Below, one piece after another: positions 27,882 to 36,804 of a DNA stretch of 64,000 bases. Made by a program: the position numbers and the translations under genes. Source of the DNA: an uncultured Flavobacteriaceae bacterium. Its GTDB lineage: Bacteria; Bacteroidota; Bacteroidia; Flavobacteriales; Flavobacteriaceae. Under the pieces are notes generated by a model, which saw nothing but the letters and a program-made list of their open reading frames with translations, was not told the DNA's origin and did no database searches. The stretch's first letter is position 1, and each line of letters starts with the position of its first letter. The stretch is taken from NCBI GenBank assembly GCA_938010765.1, contig CALLVX010000142.1:20174-84173 (forward strand). Direction: 5' to 3'.

Positions 27882-29355
27882 AAACTTGATAGTGCAATGT
27901 ACTTCTATGATCAAACCATTCTCTTGGCGGAAAAGAGTGGTAAAGAAAAAAATATATTGGGCATGGTACATGGCAACAAAGCCATTATTCTCTCGGAATC
28001 TGGCATGGACTTCCTGTCGCTTTCATCATTCGAAAAAGCATATGAAGCATTCTTAGCAGTTGAAAATAAAAGTAACATTGCACTTTGCGGACTTAACCTT
28101 GCCGAGCTTAACAAGGAATTAAAGAATTATGATGAGGCAATTAATTTGGCTATGGAAATACTCAAAGATACAGTCACTTTGGCTGATGAAACTGGAAAAG
28201 CTAACGCAAACAGTATAATAGGAGCTAGCCTCATAAAAGCCGGAAATCCCGAAAAATCACTCCCATTCCTTGAAATTGCAGACTCGCTTGGTAGAAGTAA
28301 AAATACGGAAGATCATGTGACGATCAATGAGCGGACATGGATGGCACATGCCTATCTGGATCTTGGAAATCCTAAAAGAGCCATTCGAATCGGTGAAAAT
28401 ATAAAAAAGGAGTTTCCCAATTTCCAGGGCAGTGTAATGTTAGTAGACCTGATTCTTGGAAAGGCACTATTGCAGGAAGGACAAATAAAAAGAGCGATAC
28501 GGGTATTGGAAGGGGGCCTCGCACGGACGGGAACCAAGGATGACCAAATAGCTATTATAGAAACCTTGGGACATACCCATCTGTCCCAGAACATGGCTCA
28601 AAAGTCCTAATCGCTTTTCAACGAGGCGATTAGACTAAGGGACAGTATACAGGATTCAAGGGCAAAACGATTTTCGCGCTACTCCTCCATTTCTTATAAT
28701 TTATTGGAGACACAGTATAAAAATGACAATCTGGCTTATACAAATGAAACGCTCGAGGCGAAGGCCGCCGAAAGGGAATACCTTCTGGGGGTTTTGGTTT
28801 TGTCTATTACGGCCATATTATTGTCGATCCTTGGATATATCCTTTGGAAAAAATACCATACCGGAAAAAAGACCATTATAAGTTTAAGGACAAATGAAAA
28901 AGCAATTCTTGAAGCGCAGATAAAACTTCGGGAAGATGAACTCAGCGCCACTATGGTACATTTTACCAAAAATATGAAAACTATAAAAACTATTTCAAAG
29001 GACCTGGATACCAGCTTGGCAAAAAAAGATTACGCCGCATTGGAAATGATAAAAAAAGCGCTACAAGACTACCAAAAGTCTTCTTCGACCACCTTCTTTG
29101 TTGACCGACCGTATCGAGTCTCAATACCCCGGAATATCAATGCAGCTTCGGGAGGCATACCCAAATTTTTCCCAAAATGATATTAAGCATTGCCTTATGA
29201 TCAAACTTGGGTTGAGTTTAAAGGAAACCGCTCAACTTTTCAATATTACCATAGCGGCCGTAAAATCGGCTAGGGGCCGAACGCGAAAAAAGATGGGGTT
29301 GGGTCCGGATGTTTCTTTGAAGCAACATCTGAGTTTCATTGCTAATTCTGCCTAG
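27882..29355 (+). pseudogene. TPR-HTH membrane regulator, module 6 (broken)
   Basis: A deletion joins the left part of the spacer (up to about 27880) to codon ~80 of the gene (K-L-D-S-A-M-Y-F-Y-D-Q), removing both boxes, the start codon and the signal peptide. The frame then runs through intact TPR units to TAA 28608-28610 (Q-K-S-stop-S-L-F-N-E-A). It continues in the same frame through the membrane helix and coiled coil to an inserted T near 29095. That shift disrupts S-L-L-T-D-R-I-E-S-Q, and the HTH is readable in the next frame up to 29355. Three independent lesions. Confidence 0.85.
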
Positions 29356-29603
29356 AAAAGGCCAATTTCGCAACGAAACAACTACTACGCCTTCTTTCAA
29401 GTGTCGCACCTGTATCAAAGTGCAGTTGTAGTACTTTATTATTTTAAGAAACGGCCCAAACTTTCAATACCAACTTATTTGCTAAATTATAACGGGCCAT
29501 GCGGAAAGATAATCGAGTTAGCGAGGGTAATAAAGCCATTTCTTTTACCTTAAATCTCATCCTATTTTCTTCTGTTCGTTGTTCAATTGTCATTTTTAAA
29601 GAA

Positions 29604-29741
29604 TTAATCAAAGAACACATATACAATACAGTATACTACATATAGTATCCATAATAAAAAGAAAACATACGTATAGTCAGCCGACCTTTGATATTTCTTT
29701 GTCTGTCTATAGTTTTCGTTGCTCCGATCTTTATCTAACAT
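29604..29741 (-). CDS. Small single-span membrane protein, array copy F (divergent)
   Basis: 45 codons from ATG 29741. The most divergent intact copy: M-L-D-K-D-R-S-N-E-N-Y-R-Q-T-K-K-Y-Q-R-S, with T-Y-V in place of A-A-I, W-I-L for G-I-L and a single Cys (V-Y-C-I). It ends Y-V-F-F-D. It is not followed by a TPR-HTH gene: another small gene (G) begins 194 bp further right. It may be losing function. Confidence 0.6.
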   Translation of the reverse strand: MLDKDRSNENYRQTKKYQRSADYTYVFFLLWILYVVYCIVYVFFD

Positions 29742-29935
29742 CCTATGAAAATTACGTTTTAAAAAAACCTGTTGATACTGCTTCAATTGGCCAATAGTCA
29801 AAATAAATATTGAATACGAAGGTTTTGCTGTTCTCCCCAACTGGCACATGCGCCATGGCAGTCATTGTGGGTAATCCTTAAGAATAGTGGCACTAATTCA
29901 ATAGTTGGCTATAAACTAATTTACACGAACCCCGC

Positions 29936-30073
29936 CTACCCAAAAAACACATACACAATACAGCATACTACATATAGTATGCCCAATAAAAAGAAAATTG
30001 CCGCACTGTCGGCGGAGCTTTGATATTTCTCGGCCTGCCCATAATTTTCGTCACTTTGATCTTTATCTAACAT
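29936..30073 (-). CDS. Small single-span membrane protein, array copy G
   Basis: 45 codons, M-L-D-K-D-Q-S-D-E-N-Y-G-Q-A-E-K-Y-Q-S-S with the standard helix and Y-V-F-F-G end. Divergent from the intact module-7 gene across 479 bp. Copies G and H differ at few positions, in line with the close relation of modules 7 and 8. The 194-bp gap to copy F holds no box pair and no TPR-HTH remnant that I can recognise. Confidence 0.75.
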   Translation of the reverse strand: MLDKDQSDENYGQAEKYQSSADSAAIFFLLGILYVVCCIVYVFFG

Positions 30074-30552
30074 CCTATGAAAATTTAATTTTTAAAAATC
30101 TGTACTGATTCTACTTACTTTAGCCTACCCAGTTATAATTCGTTGGCCAATTGTTATAAGGAAACGAATAGGGCTTAAACGCATCTGCCATATATTCCTT
30201 AAAGTTCCTAATCTTTAGTATCGATTGCTATAGAAGAGCCGATCTATAGATCGAACCTTATCCTAACAAACCTTTTTCAAATTTACGGCTCGCTAAATAG
30301 AATTATCAACTTTCGAGGTGCTCAAAAGGTATGCAGCCAATTTTTTTTTTGAAGACCTATTAGGTCATTTCAAAAAAGAAACGGTTTTTAAGGAAATAGG
30401 ATCTTAATCCAATTATATCGGGGGTTTCGGCAGAAAAAAAGGAAGGTAAAAATTAAGATTTAGACACATATGCATACTAAAAGCATCCCTAAAAATGATT
30501 TAATCAAGGCTTCATTTCCTTAACTTAGCATTGATAGTTAATCTTAAAATCA
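30074..30552. promoter_or_regulatory. Divergent spacer of module 7 with paired inverted boxes
   Basis: Box 1 GGTATGCA is at 30328-30335 and box 2 TGCATACT at 30471-30478, 151 bp outer edge to outer edge. The TTAACTTAGCATTGAT string precedes the gene, and box 2 is 74 bp before the start. Confidence 0.6.
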
Positions 30553-32331
30553 ATGCTAAAAAAATACTTTTATCCAATATTTTCAAGCATGAAAGCAACT
30601 AACACAATTTGCTTTCAACTTGTATCTCTGCTATCACTTACTAGTTCATTTTTAGTTTTGGGACAAAGCCCCACCATGACTAATGATCAGATCGATAGTT
30701 TAATCAGAGTTACCAACCCATCCTACAATAATGACAATTCATATACTGCGGAGCATTATAAAAATATCCTGAATAATTCTATTGCAAACGATTATACCAA
30801 AGGAATCATAAATTCTTACTTTTGTTTGGGCCGCTATTACCATTTTAAAAATATACAGGTCGATAGCGCTTTGTATTTTTATGACCGAACGACCCTTTTT
30901 ATAGAAAAAAATGGCGCAAAAGAAAAAGAAGTATTAGCAATAGCCCATGGGCATAAGGCCATTCTACTTTCTGAGTCAGGAATGGCATTTCTTTCCCTAG
31001 CATCTTTTGAAAAAGCGTATAAAACCTTTTTGGAGATTGGGAATAAAGCTCATATCGCCACTGCCATATTAAACCTTGCCGAGCTTAATCGTGTCTTAGG
31101 TAATAATAAAACGGCAATTAGCCTCGCTACCGAGATGCTAGAAGACACTTCCGATTTGGATGAATATGACAAATCTATACTAAATGGTATTATCGGCACC
31201 AGTTTAATACAAGACAAAAAACCGGAACAGGCACTTACCTTTCTTAAAATTTCCGACTCTATTTATCAGGAACACAATTTAAAATATGAATCGCTGTTCA
31301 TTGAAACCCATACTTGGATAGCACAAGCTTATCTGGATATGGAAAATCTGGACAGTGCCATTCACACATGCGAAAATATGCTTGCCGAATTTCCCGATTA
31401 TCAGGGTAATTTAAAGTTGGTCCATCTAATCCTCGGCAAGGCCCTGTTTAAAAACGGGCAAACAGCCCTGGCGATACAAACTTTGGAAAAGGCGCTCAAA
31501 TCAAAGGGAACCCAAAAGGATCAAATAGCCATTTTAGAAACCCTGGCCAATTCATATCTATCCAGGAAGAGCATTCAAAAGGCCCAACCCTTGCTTTCAG
31601 AGTCGATAAGATTACGTGATAGCATTCAGGATGCCAGAGCGAAACACTTCTCTCGCTACTCTTCCATTTCCTATAATTTATTGGAAACACAATTTAAAAA
31701 TGATAACCTCGCACATAAAAATGAGGTTTTGGAGGCCAAGGCCATTGAAAGGGAGTACCTGTTGGGTGTTTTGATATTGTCCATTACGGTAATACTACTA
31801 TCGATCCTTGGGTATGTTCTTTGGAAAAAATACCATACCGGAAAGAAAACCATTCAAAGTTTAAAGGCAAATGAAAAGGCGATACTAGAAGCGCAGATAA
31901 AACTTAGGGAAGATGAACTGAGTGCCACCATGGTTCATTTTACCAAAAACATGAAAACTATTAAAACGATCGTAAAGGATTTGGATAGCAGCTTGGCAAA
32001 AAAAGACTACGGTGCATTGCAAATGGTAAAAACTTCCCTTCAGGAATATCAAAAATCTTCTTCGACCGCCTCTTTGCTGACCGATCGGATCGAGTCGCAG
32101 TATCCGGGAATATCTATGCAACTTCGCGAGCTATATCCCAATTTCTCCCCCAATGATATTAAGCATTCTCTTATGATCAAACTTGGGCTTAGCTTAAAGG
32201 AAACCGCCCAACTGTTCAACATTACCATCGCTGCCGTAAAATCGGCCAGGGGCAGGATGCGAAAAAAGATGGATCTGGATCCCGACATTTCCTTAAAGCA
32301 ACATTTGAGCTTCATTGCAAAATCGGCCTAA
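30553..32331 (+). CDS. Membrane-anchored TPR sensor with LuxR-type HTH, module 7
   Basis: 592 residues. The signal peptide ends V-L-G-Q. The TPR region has a distinct N-terminal third. The transmembrane helix is at about 399-421 (L-L-G-V-L-I-L-S-I-T-V-I-L-L). Coiled coil and HTH follow. From about 31920 to the stop it is nearly identical to the truncated module 8, so the two separated recently or were homogenised. One HTH-region residue differs from the rest (I-K-H-S-L for I-K-H-C-L). Confidence 0.88.
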   Translation: MLKKYFYPIFSSMKATNTICFQLVSLLSLTSSFLVLGQSPTMTNDQIDSLIRVTNPSYNNDNSYTAEHYKNILNNSIANDYTKGIINSYFCLGRYYHFKNIQVDSALYFYDRTTLFIEKNGAKEKEVLAIAHGHKAILLSESGMAFLSLASFEKAYKTFLEIGNKAHIATAILNLAELNRVLGNNKTAISLATEMLEDTSDLDEYDKSILNGIIGTSLIQDKKPEQALTFLKISDSIYQEHNLKYESLFIETHTWIAQAYLDMENLDSAIHTCENMLAEFPDYQGNLKLVHLILGKALFKNGQTALAIQTLEKALKSKGTQKDQIAILETLANSYLSRKSIQKAQPLLSESIRLRDSIQDARAKHFSRYSSISYNLLETQFKNDNLAHKNEVLEAKAIEREYLLGVLILSITVILLSILGYVLWKKYHTGKKTIQSLKANEKAILEAQIKLREDELSATMVHFTKNMKTIKTIVKDLDSSLAKKDYGALQMVKTSLQEYQKSSSTASLLTDRIESQYPGISMQLRELYPNFSPNDIKHSLMIKLGLSLKETAQLFNITIAAVKSARGRMRKKMDLDPDISLKQHLSFIAKSA

Positions 32332-32361
32332 AAAAGATCCGGTCTACTCAATAGTACTATT

Positions 32362-32499
32362 TTAACCAAAAAATACGTACACAATACAACATACTACATA
32401 TAATATGCCCAATAAAAAGAAAATTGCCGCGCTGTCGGCGGAGCTTTGATATTTCTCGGTCTGCCCATAATTTTCGTTACTTTGATCTTTATCTAACAT
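32362..32499 (-). CDS. Small single-span membrane protein, array copy H
   Basis: 45 codons, M-L-D-K-D-Q-S-N-E-N-Y-G-Q-T-E-K-Y-Q-S-S followed by the conserved helix with V-V-C-C-I and Y-V-F-F-G. Divergent from the broken module-8 gene across a 477-bp spacer. Confidence 0.75.
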   Translation of the reverse strand: MLDKDQSNENYGQTEKYQSSADSAAIFFLLGILYVVCCIVYVFFG

Positions 32500-32976
32500 C
32501 CTATGAAAATTTAATTTTTAAAAATCTGTACTGATTCTACTTCCTTTGGCCTACCCAGTTACAATTCGTTGGCCAATTGTTATAAAGAAACGAATAGGGC
32601 CTAAATACAGCTCCCATATTTTCCTTAAAGTTCCTAATCCTTAGTATCGATTGCTATAGAAGAACCGATCCATAAATTGAACCTTACCCTATAACCTCTT
32701 TTCAAATTTACGGTTCGTAAAATAGAATTCTTAACTTCTAGGGGGCTCAAAAGGTATGCAGCCAATTTTTTTTTTGAAGACCTATTAGGTCATTTCAAAA
32801 AAGAAACTATTTTTAAGGAAAGTGCGTATAAAGCCAATGAAATAAGGGTTTTTAATGAAAAAAAAGAGTGTTCTATTTATGAAAAGGGCACATATGCATA
32901 CTAAAAGAATCCCTAAAAATGATACAATAAAGACTTCATTTATTTAACTTAGCATTGATAGTTAATCCTAAAATCA
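32500..32976. promoter_or_regulatory. Divergent spacer of module 8 with paired inverted boxes
   Basis: Box 1 GGTATGCA is at 32753-32760 and box 2 TGCATACT at 32895-32902, 150 bp outer edge to outer edge. The layout matches module 7. The boxes persist although the gene they precede is truncated. Confidence 0.6.
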
Positions 32977-33505
32977 ATACCGAAAAAATATTTGTATCCA
33001 TTATTTTTCAAGTCTGAAAGCTGCTAGTGGGATGTCTTTTCAACTGGCATACCTCATTTCTTTTTTTAATGCATTTTCAATTTTTGGCCAAACCCAAGCC
33101 ACCATGGTTCATTTTACCAAAAACATGAAAACTATTAAAACGATCGTAAAGGATCTGGATAGCAGCTTGGCAAAAAAAGACTACGGTGCATTGCAAATGG
33201 TAAAAACTTCCCTTCAGGAATATCAAAAATCTTCTTCGACCGCCTCTTTGCTGACCGACCGGATCGAGTCGCAGTACCCGGGAATATCTATGCAACTTCG
33301 CGAGCTATATCCCAATTTCTCCCCCAATGATATTAAGCATTGTCTTATGATCAAACTTGGGCTGAGCTTAAAGGAAACCGCCCAACTGATCAACATTACC
33401 ACTGCGGCCGTAAAATCGGCCAGGGGCAGGATGCGAAAAAAGATGGACTTGGATCCCGACATTTCCTTGAAGCAACATTTGAGTTTCATTGCAAAATCGA
33501 CCTAG
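32977..33505 (+). pseudogene. TPR-HTH membrane regulator, module 8 (start lost, TPR and membrane helix deleted)
   Basis: The position of the normal ATG reads ATA (32977), and a 1-nt insertion shifts the signal-peptide region. A later ATG at 33032 opens a 157-codon frame: M-S-F-Q-L-A-Y-L-I and a Gly-Gln cleavage-like end, fused in frame near 33100 to A-T-M-V-H-F-T-K-N of the coiled coil. The whole TPR region and transmembrane helix are missing. The HTH is complete (L-I-N-I-T-T-A-A-V-K in place of L-F-N-I-T-I-A-A-V-K). If translated from 33032, the product would carry a weak export signal and no anchor, so it is probably non-functional. A shortened HTH product cannot be excluded. Confidence 0.8.
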
Positions 33506-33596
33506 AAACAAACTCAAGTTCAAAAAAGTAATATTGCCAAAAATAAATTCAAACACAAATATCAAACTTTACTGTTCACTGTTAATTGCCCATTAC

Positions 33597-35333
33597 CTAC
33601 CGGTATCGCCAACTAGTTAAATCTGCGTCTTTGGGCGCGCTCTCGGCAATGCGTTTCATAATTTTCGGTACGTACATACTATTATACCGCAATCGGCTGA
33701 TAGCGTTCGGCTGGTTGGGGTCGCCGTTCCAACAATGTTCGGCCTTGTCCCCATAAAGTACTTCCCCATCATAATAGGGATCGGAGGTTTTCTCCAAGAA
33801 ATCTTCCATCAAATATACCGCATTGTTCAGGTAGTAATTATCCATATCGCCACAATAAATATGAATCTTCCCTTTCAGATTCTTCCCTAGCTTACTCCAA
33901 TCGCGTTCGAGAATATAGCGTAGGTCGTAATTCTCTTTCCAATAATTGGCCACCTTAGAATCAATAGCACCAGTTTTCTTGTCCCAAATGCGCATCGGAT
34001 AGCCATCATCGTCCTGAGGGGAGTAAGTAGCTTCCCAAATATCCCATTGCTGCCCCGAACGACTTTTATCGCCCAATACCAGTTCCAAATGATTTCCCTG
34101 TCGTAAAGTTGACTGTACCTGTCCTAGATTATCACGATGGCTCGGCACTTCTAGTTTCTTGTGTTGACTCTTATAGTAATAGGCATTTTCATCTTCGTAG
34201 ATATTGGTCAAACAATAGGCTCGAAAATCGATTGGATCAGGACAGGCGGCAAAACAACCGTTGTATTCTTCGGGATACTTGACCTGCACGGCAAGCGCTT
34301 CCCACCCTCCGGTAGATCCGCCGTATAAAAAACGCGACCAGCCTTCGCCCATACCACGGAATTCCTTTTCAATATATGGAATAAGCTCGTAGGTAATTGC
34401 ATCTCCATACGGTCCTTGATTTGCAGAATTTACCGCATAAGAGTCGTCGTAATATGGAGTTGGATGCTGAATTTCGATGATTAAAAACCGGGGGAAGTTG
34501 GGTTCGTTCCAACGTTTATAAAAATCATATGCTTCTTGCTGTTCGATTATATTATACCCTTCTAACTGAAAACGAGCGGAATATTCGGGTTTCAGGTTCG
34601 GATTCGGCGGGCTAGTACGAAAACCTCCAAAATCGGCGGGAAAATGTCCTTGAAAAACCATCAGGGGATATTTGGCCTCTGGGTGTTCCTTAAAGCCTTT
34701 CGGTAATAGTACATGGGCACCCAAATACATATCGCGACCCCAAAATTCAGAAAGTTTTTCAGATTTAATCTTGACGTGTTTAATCCAATCGGTATCGGCC
34801 GGTTCGGGAATTGGTGGTATCACCTGATCTAGTATCACCGTCGGGGTTTCTACACCATCTTCGGTTACGGTCATCTGAAATGGTTTGCTATATAAATTTC
34901 CAGGAGAACGGTTCCACTGCTGCCCTTCGCCATTGTCTATCGGAAGTTTTACCGTTTGGCCCGTAGCAAGCTGAAACGTTTCATAAACATGCAACAAAGC
35001 TTGCACCTGATATTTACCTGGTGGCACCTCTGATAAGCTTGGATAGGGATATCCAAATACTTCCGAATCAAAGATCTGTAATTCTCCAGCTTTCATCCCT
35101 TCCACATTCATCCCATAGATCAATTGGGTATCGGGACCATCATTAATTTGAAAACGCGGTTCTTTTTCGGTATTGCTCGATAACATTAGCAATAAGCGAC
35201 CATCGAGGGAAGCGTTACTTACCGAATCTGAAAAAACGACCTTAATGGCGAAGTTGGCAGGTTGTTTGGTAGTAGGTTGACAACTTACAATTAGTATTAG
35301 TACCATTACCGACATTGAAAAGGGCGATTTCAT
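33597..35333 (-). CDS. Esterase-like lipoprotein (alpha/beta hydrolase fold)
   Basis: 578 residues from ATG 35333 (M-K-S-P-F-S-M). The frame opens 16 codons earlier without signal features. The lipoprotein signal ends L-I-V-S-C. A beta-rich N-terminal domain (about 30-190) is followed by an esterase-D-like hydrolase domain with the nucleophile elbow Y-G-G-S-T-G-G-W, preceded by F-L. The C-terminus has a conserved A-E-H-C-W-N-G-D that can supply the catalytic His, and D-M-D-N-Y-Y-L for the Asp. The surface location and domain suggest hydrolysis of an ester on a polymer or siderophore. The substrate is not known. It ends 92 bp from the module-8 remnant. Confidence 0.8.
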   Translation of the reverse strand: MKSPFSMSVMVLILIVSCQPTTKQPANFAIKVVFSDSVSNASLDGRLLLMLSSNTEKEPRFQINDGPDTQLIYGMNVEGMKAGELQIFDSEVFGYPYPSLSEVPPGKYQVQALLHVYETFQLATGQTVKLPIDNGEGQQWNRSPGNLYSKPFQMTVTEDGVETPTVILDQVIPPIPEPADTDWIKHVKIKSEKLSEFWGRDMYLGAHVLLPKGFKEHPEAKYPLMVFQGHFPADFGGFRTSPPNPNLKPEYSARFQLEGYNIIEQQEAYDFYKRWNEPNFPRFLIIEIQHPTPYYDDSYAVNSANQGPYGDAITYELIPYIEKEFRGMGEGWSRFLYGGSTGGWEALAVQVKYPEEYNGCFAACPDPIDFRAYCLTNIYEDENAYYYKSQHKKLEVPSHRDNLGQVQSTLRQGNHLELVLGDKSRSGQQWDIWEATYSPQDDDGYPMRIWDKKTGAIDSKVANYWKENYDLRYILERDWSKLGKNLKGKIHIYCGDMDNYYLNNAVYLMEDFLEKTSDPYYDGEVLYGDKAEHCWNGDPNQPNAISRLRYNSMYVPKIMKRIAESAPKDADLTSWRYR

Positions 35334-35503
35334 AAGGTGGGTTTTATTGAGAGAAGGTACTAATTTTAAGAAAGCAATCAAATAGTTATTGGCTAGGAAA
35401 GTATTGTAAAAACACTTCGATTATTAGGGCATTATTACAAGAAAATGATGATTTTTTCGTTTGGGAACTACGCTTAGTTTACCGAACCTTTAAATCTTTT
35501 TGT

Positions 35504-35650
35504 ATGAAAAAACTTTGTTATGTCGTATGCATCACATGCACTATCATCGCAATGTCGAGCTGCATCAACGACGAGGAGGCCAACGACTTAGAGATTATTG
35601 CCCCGAAAGATAGTACTGTCACCAGTGCATACCCAACGGTACTTCAATAA
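35504..35650 (+). CDS. Small lipoprotein of 48 residues
   Basis: ATG 35504 to TAA 35650. A short type II signal, M-K-K-L-C-Y-V-V then A-M-S-S-C, places the lipidated Cys at residue 20. It is followed by an acidic 28-residue tail (I-N-D-E-E-A-N-D-L-E) and no further domain. Small lipoproteins of this shape are frequent in flavobacteria. The function is unknown, and the tail may be a remnant of a longer protein. Divergent from the esterase gene. Confidence 0.55.
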   Translation: MKKLCYVVCITCTIIAMSSCINDEEANDLEIIAPKDSTVTSAYPTVLQ

Positions 35651-35818
35651 AAAAGCACATCCTTGCAGACGGGCCATATAGCGGGCAAAGCCAAAAATCA
35701 CCCCAAAGAAAAGCAGCTCGGCTCATTGTTCTATCCTAACTTTCTTACTATCGAATGTTATTTCGTCAGCAGTAATTCGCCCTGCCTTGATAGACCGTTT
35801 TTGTTACACCTATGAAGT

Positions 35819-36703
35819 TTAATTTTTAGCTCTATGCCGCTCCCTTGCCAATAAGGTATTCTTCAAGAGCATGGCAATGGTCATAGGGCCCACACCGCCA
35901 GGAACCGGAGTGATAAAAGAAGCCTTCTTACTCACATTGGCAAAATCGACATCTCCAGTAATGTAGTACCCTTTGGGTCTGCTCTCATCTGGCACCCGCG
36001 TAATACCCACATCGATTACCACCGCATCGTCCTTCACCATTTCGGCTTTTAAGAAGTTGGGAACACCCAAGGCCGAAATGACAATATCGGCCTGTGAAAT
36101 AATCTGAGTAATATTTTTGGTATGGCTGTGTGTGAGAGTGACGGTAGAGTTGCCCGGCCATCCTTTACGTCCCATTAAAATACTCATAGGGCGACCCACG
36201 ATATGACTACGGCCAATGACTACTGTATGTTTTCCTTTGGTATCTACTTTGTAACGCTCCAACAACTCTAAAATCCCGAAGGGTGTGGCGGGTATAAAGG
36301 TGCTCATATCTAAGGCCATTTTTCCAAAATTGGTAGGGTGAAACCCGTCTACATCCTTATCGGGATGTATTGCCATAATAACCTTTTGGGTATCGATTTG
36401 CTCGGGTAAGGGGAGTTGTACTATAAACCCATCGATATCATCGTTCTCGTTCAGTTCTGTAATTTTTTTTAACAATTCCAACTCAGAAGTGGTACTGGCT
36501 AGTTGCACTAGAGTAGACTCAAAACCAACCCGCTCGCATGACCGTACCTTACTACCAACATAGGTAAGACTGGCGCCATCATTTCCTACGATGATCGCTG
36601 CAAGATGGGGTACTTTTTCGCCCCGTTCTTTCATCTTCGAAACCGTTCCCTTGATTTCTTCCTTTATTTGGTTCGATACTTTTTTTCCGTCTAGTATTTC
36701 CAT
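35819..36703 (-). CDS. folD: Bifunctional methylenetetrahydrofolate dehydrogenase/cyclohydrolase
   Basis: 294 residues. Catalyses NADP-linked oxidation of 5,10-methylene-THF and hydrolysis of the methenyl form to 10-formyl-THF. Y-V-G-S-K-V-R-S-C holds the catalytic Tyr48 and Lys52. V-I-G-R-S-H-I-V-G-R-P is the cofactor-binding loop. T-P-V-P-G-G-V-G-P-M-T is the standard C-terminal signature. Length is normal. It is separated from ffh by about 100 bp on the same strand and may be co-transcribed with it. Confidence 0.97.
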   Translation of the reverse strand: MEILDGKKVSNQIKEEIKGTVSKMKERGEKVPHLAAIIVGNDGASLTYVGSKVRSCERVGFESTLVQLASTTSELELLKKITELNENDDIDGFIVQLPLPEQIDTQKVIMAIHPDKDVDGFHPTNFGKMALDMSTFIPATPFGILELLERYKVDTKGKHTVVIGRSHIVGRPMSILMGRKGWPGNSTVTLTHSHTKNITQIISQADIVISALGVPNFLKAEMVKDDAVVIDVGITRVPDESRPKGYYITGDVDFANVSKKASFITPVPGGVGPMTIAMLLKNTLLARERHRAKN

Positions 36704-36804
36704 TATTGGTTCTAAAATTTTGTTCTCTCAATATAATTTTCCACTTACAGCTAGCCTAGACCGAGGTGCTTTTATAGTTAAGTTCTTTATGGCATCTAGT
36801 AAAC

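Noticed and set aside
16195..32902. Inverted GGTATGCA boxes as sites of an invertible promoter
   Set aside because: Eight base pairs are too short for usual invertase sites, no recombinase gene is in the window, and all modules have the same orientation.
15811..33505. Regularly repeated DNA could be a CRISPR or satellite array
   Set aside because: The repeat unit is 2.0-2.6 kb and consists of full protein-coding genes and a promoter region. There are no short direct repeats with unique spacers.
34208..34408. Internal frame inside the esterase gene with hydrolase-like residues
   Set aside because: It overlaps the real gene in another frame and shows no family pattern.
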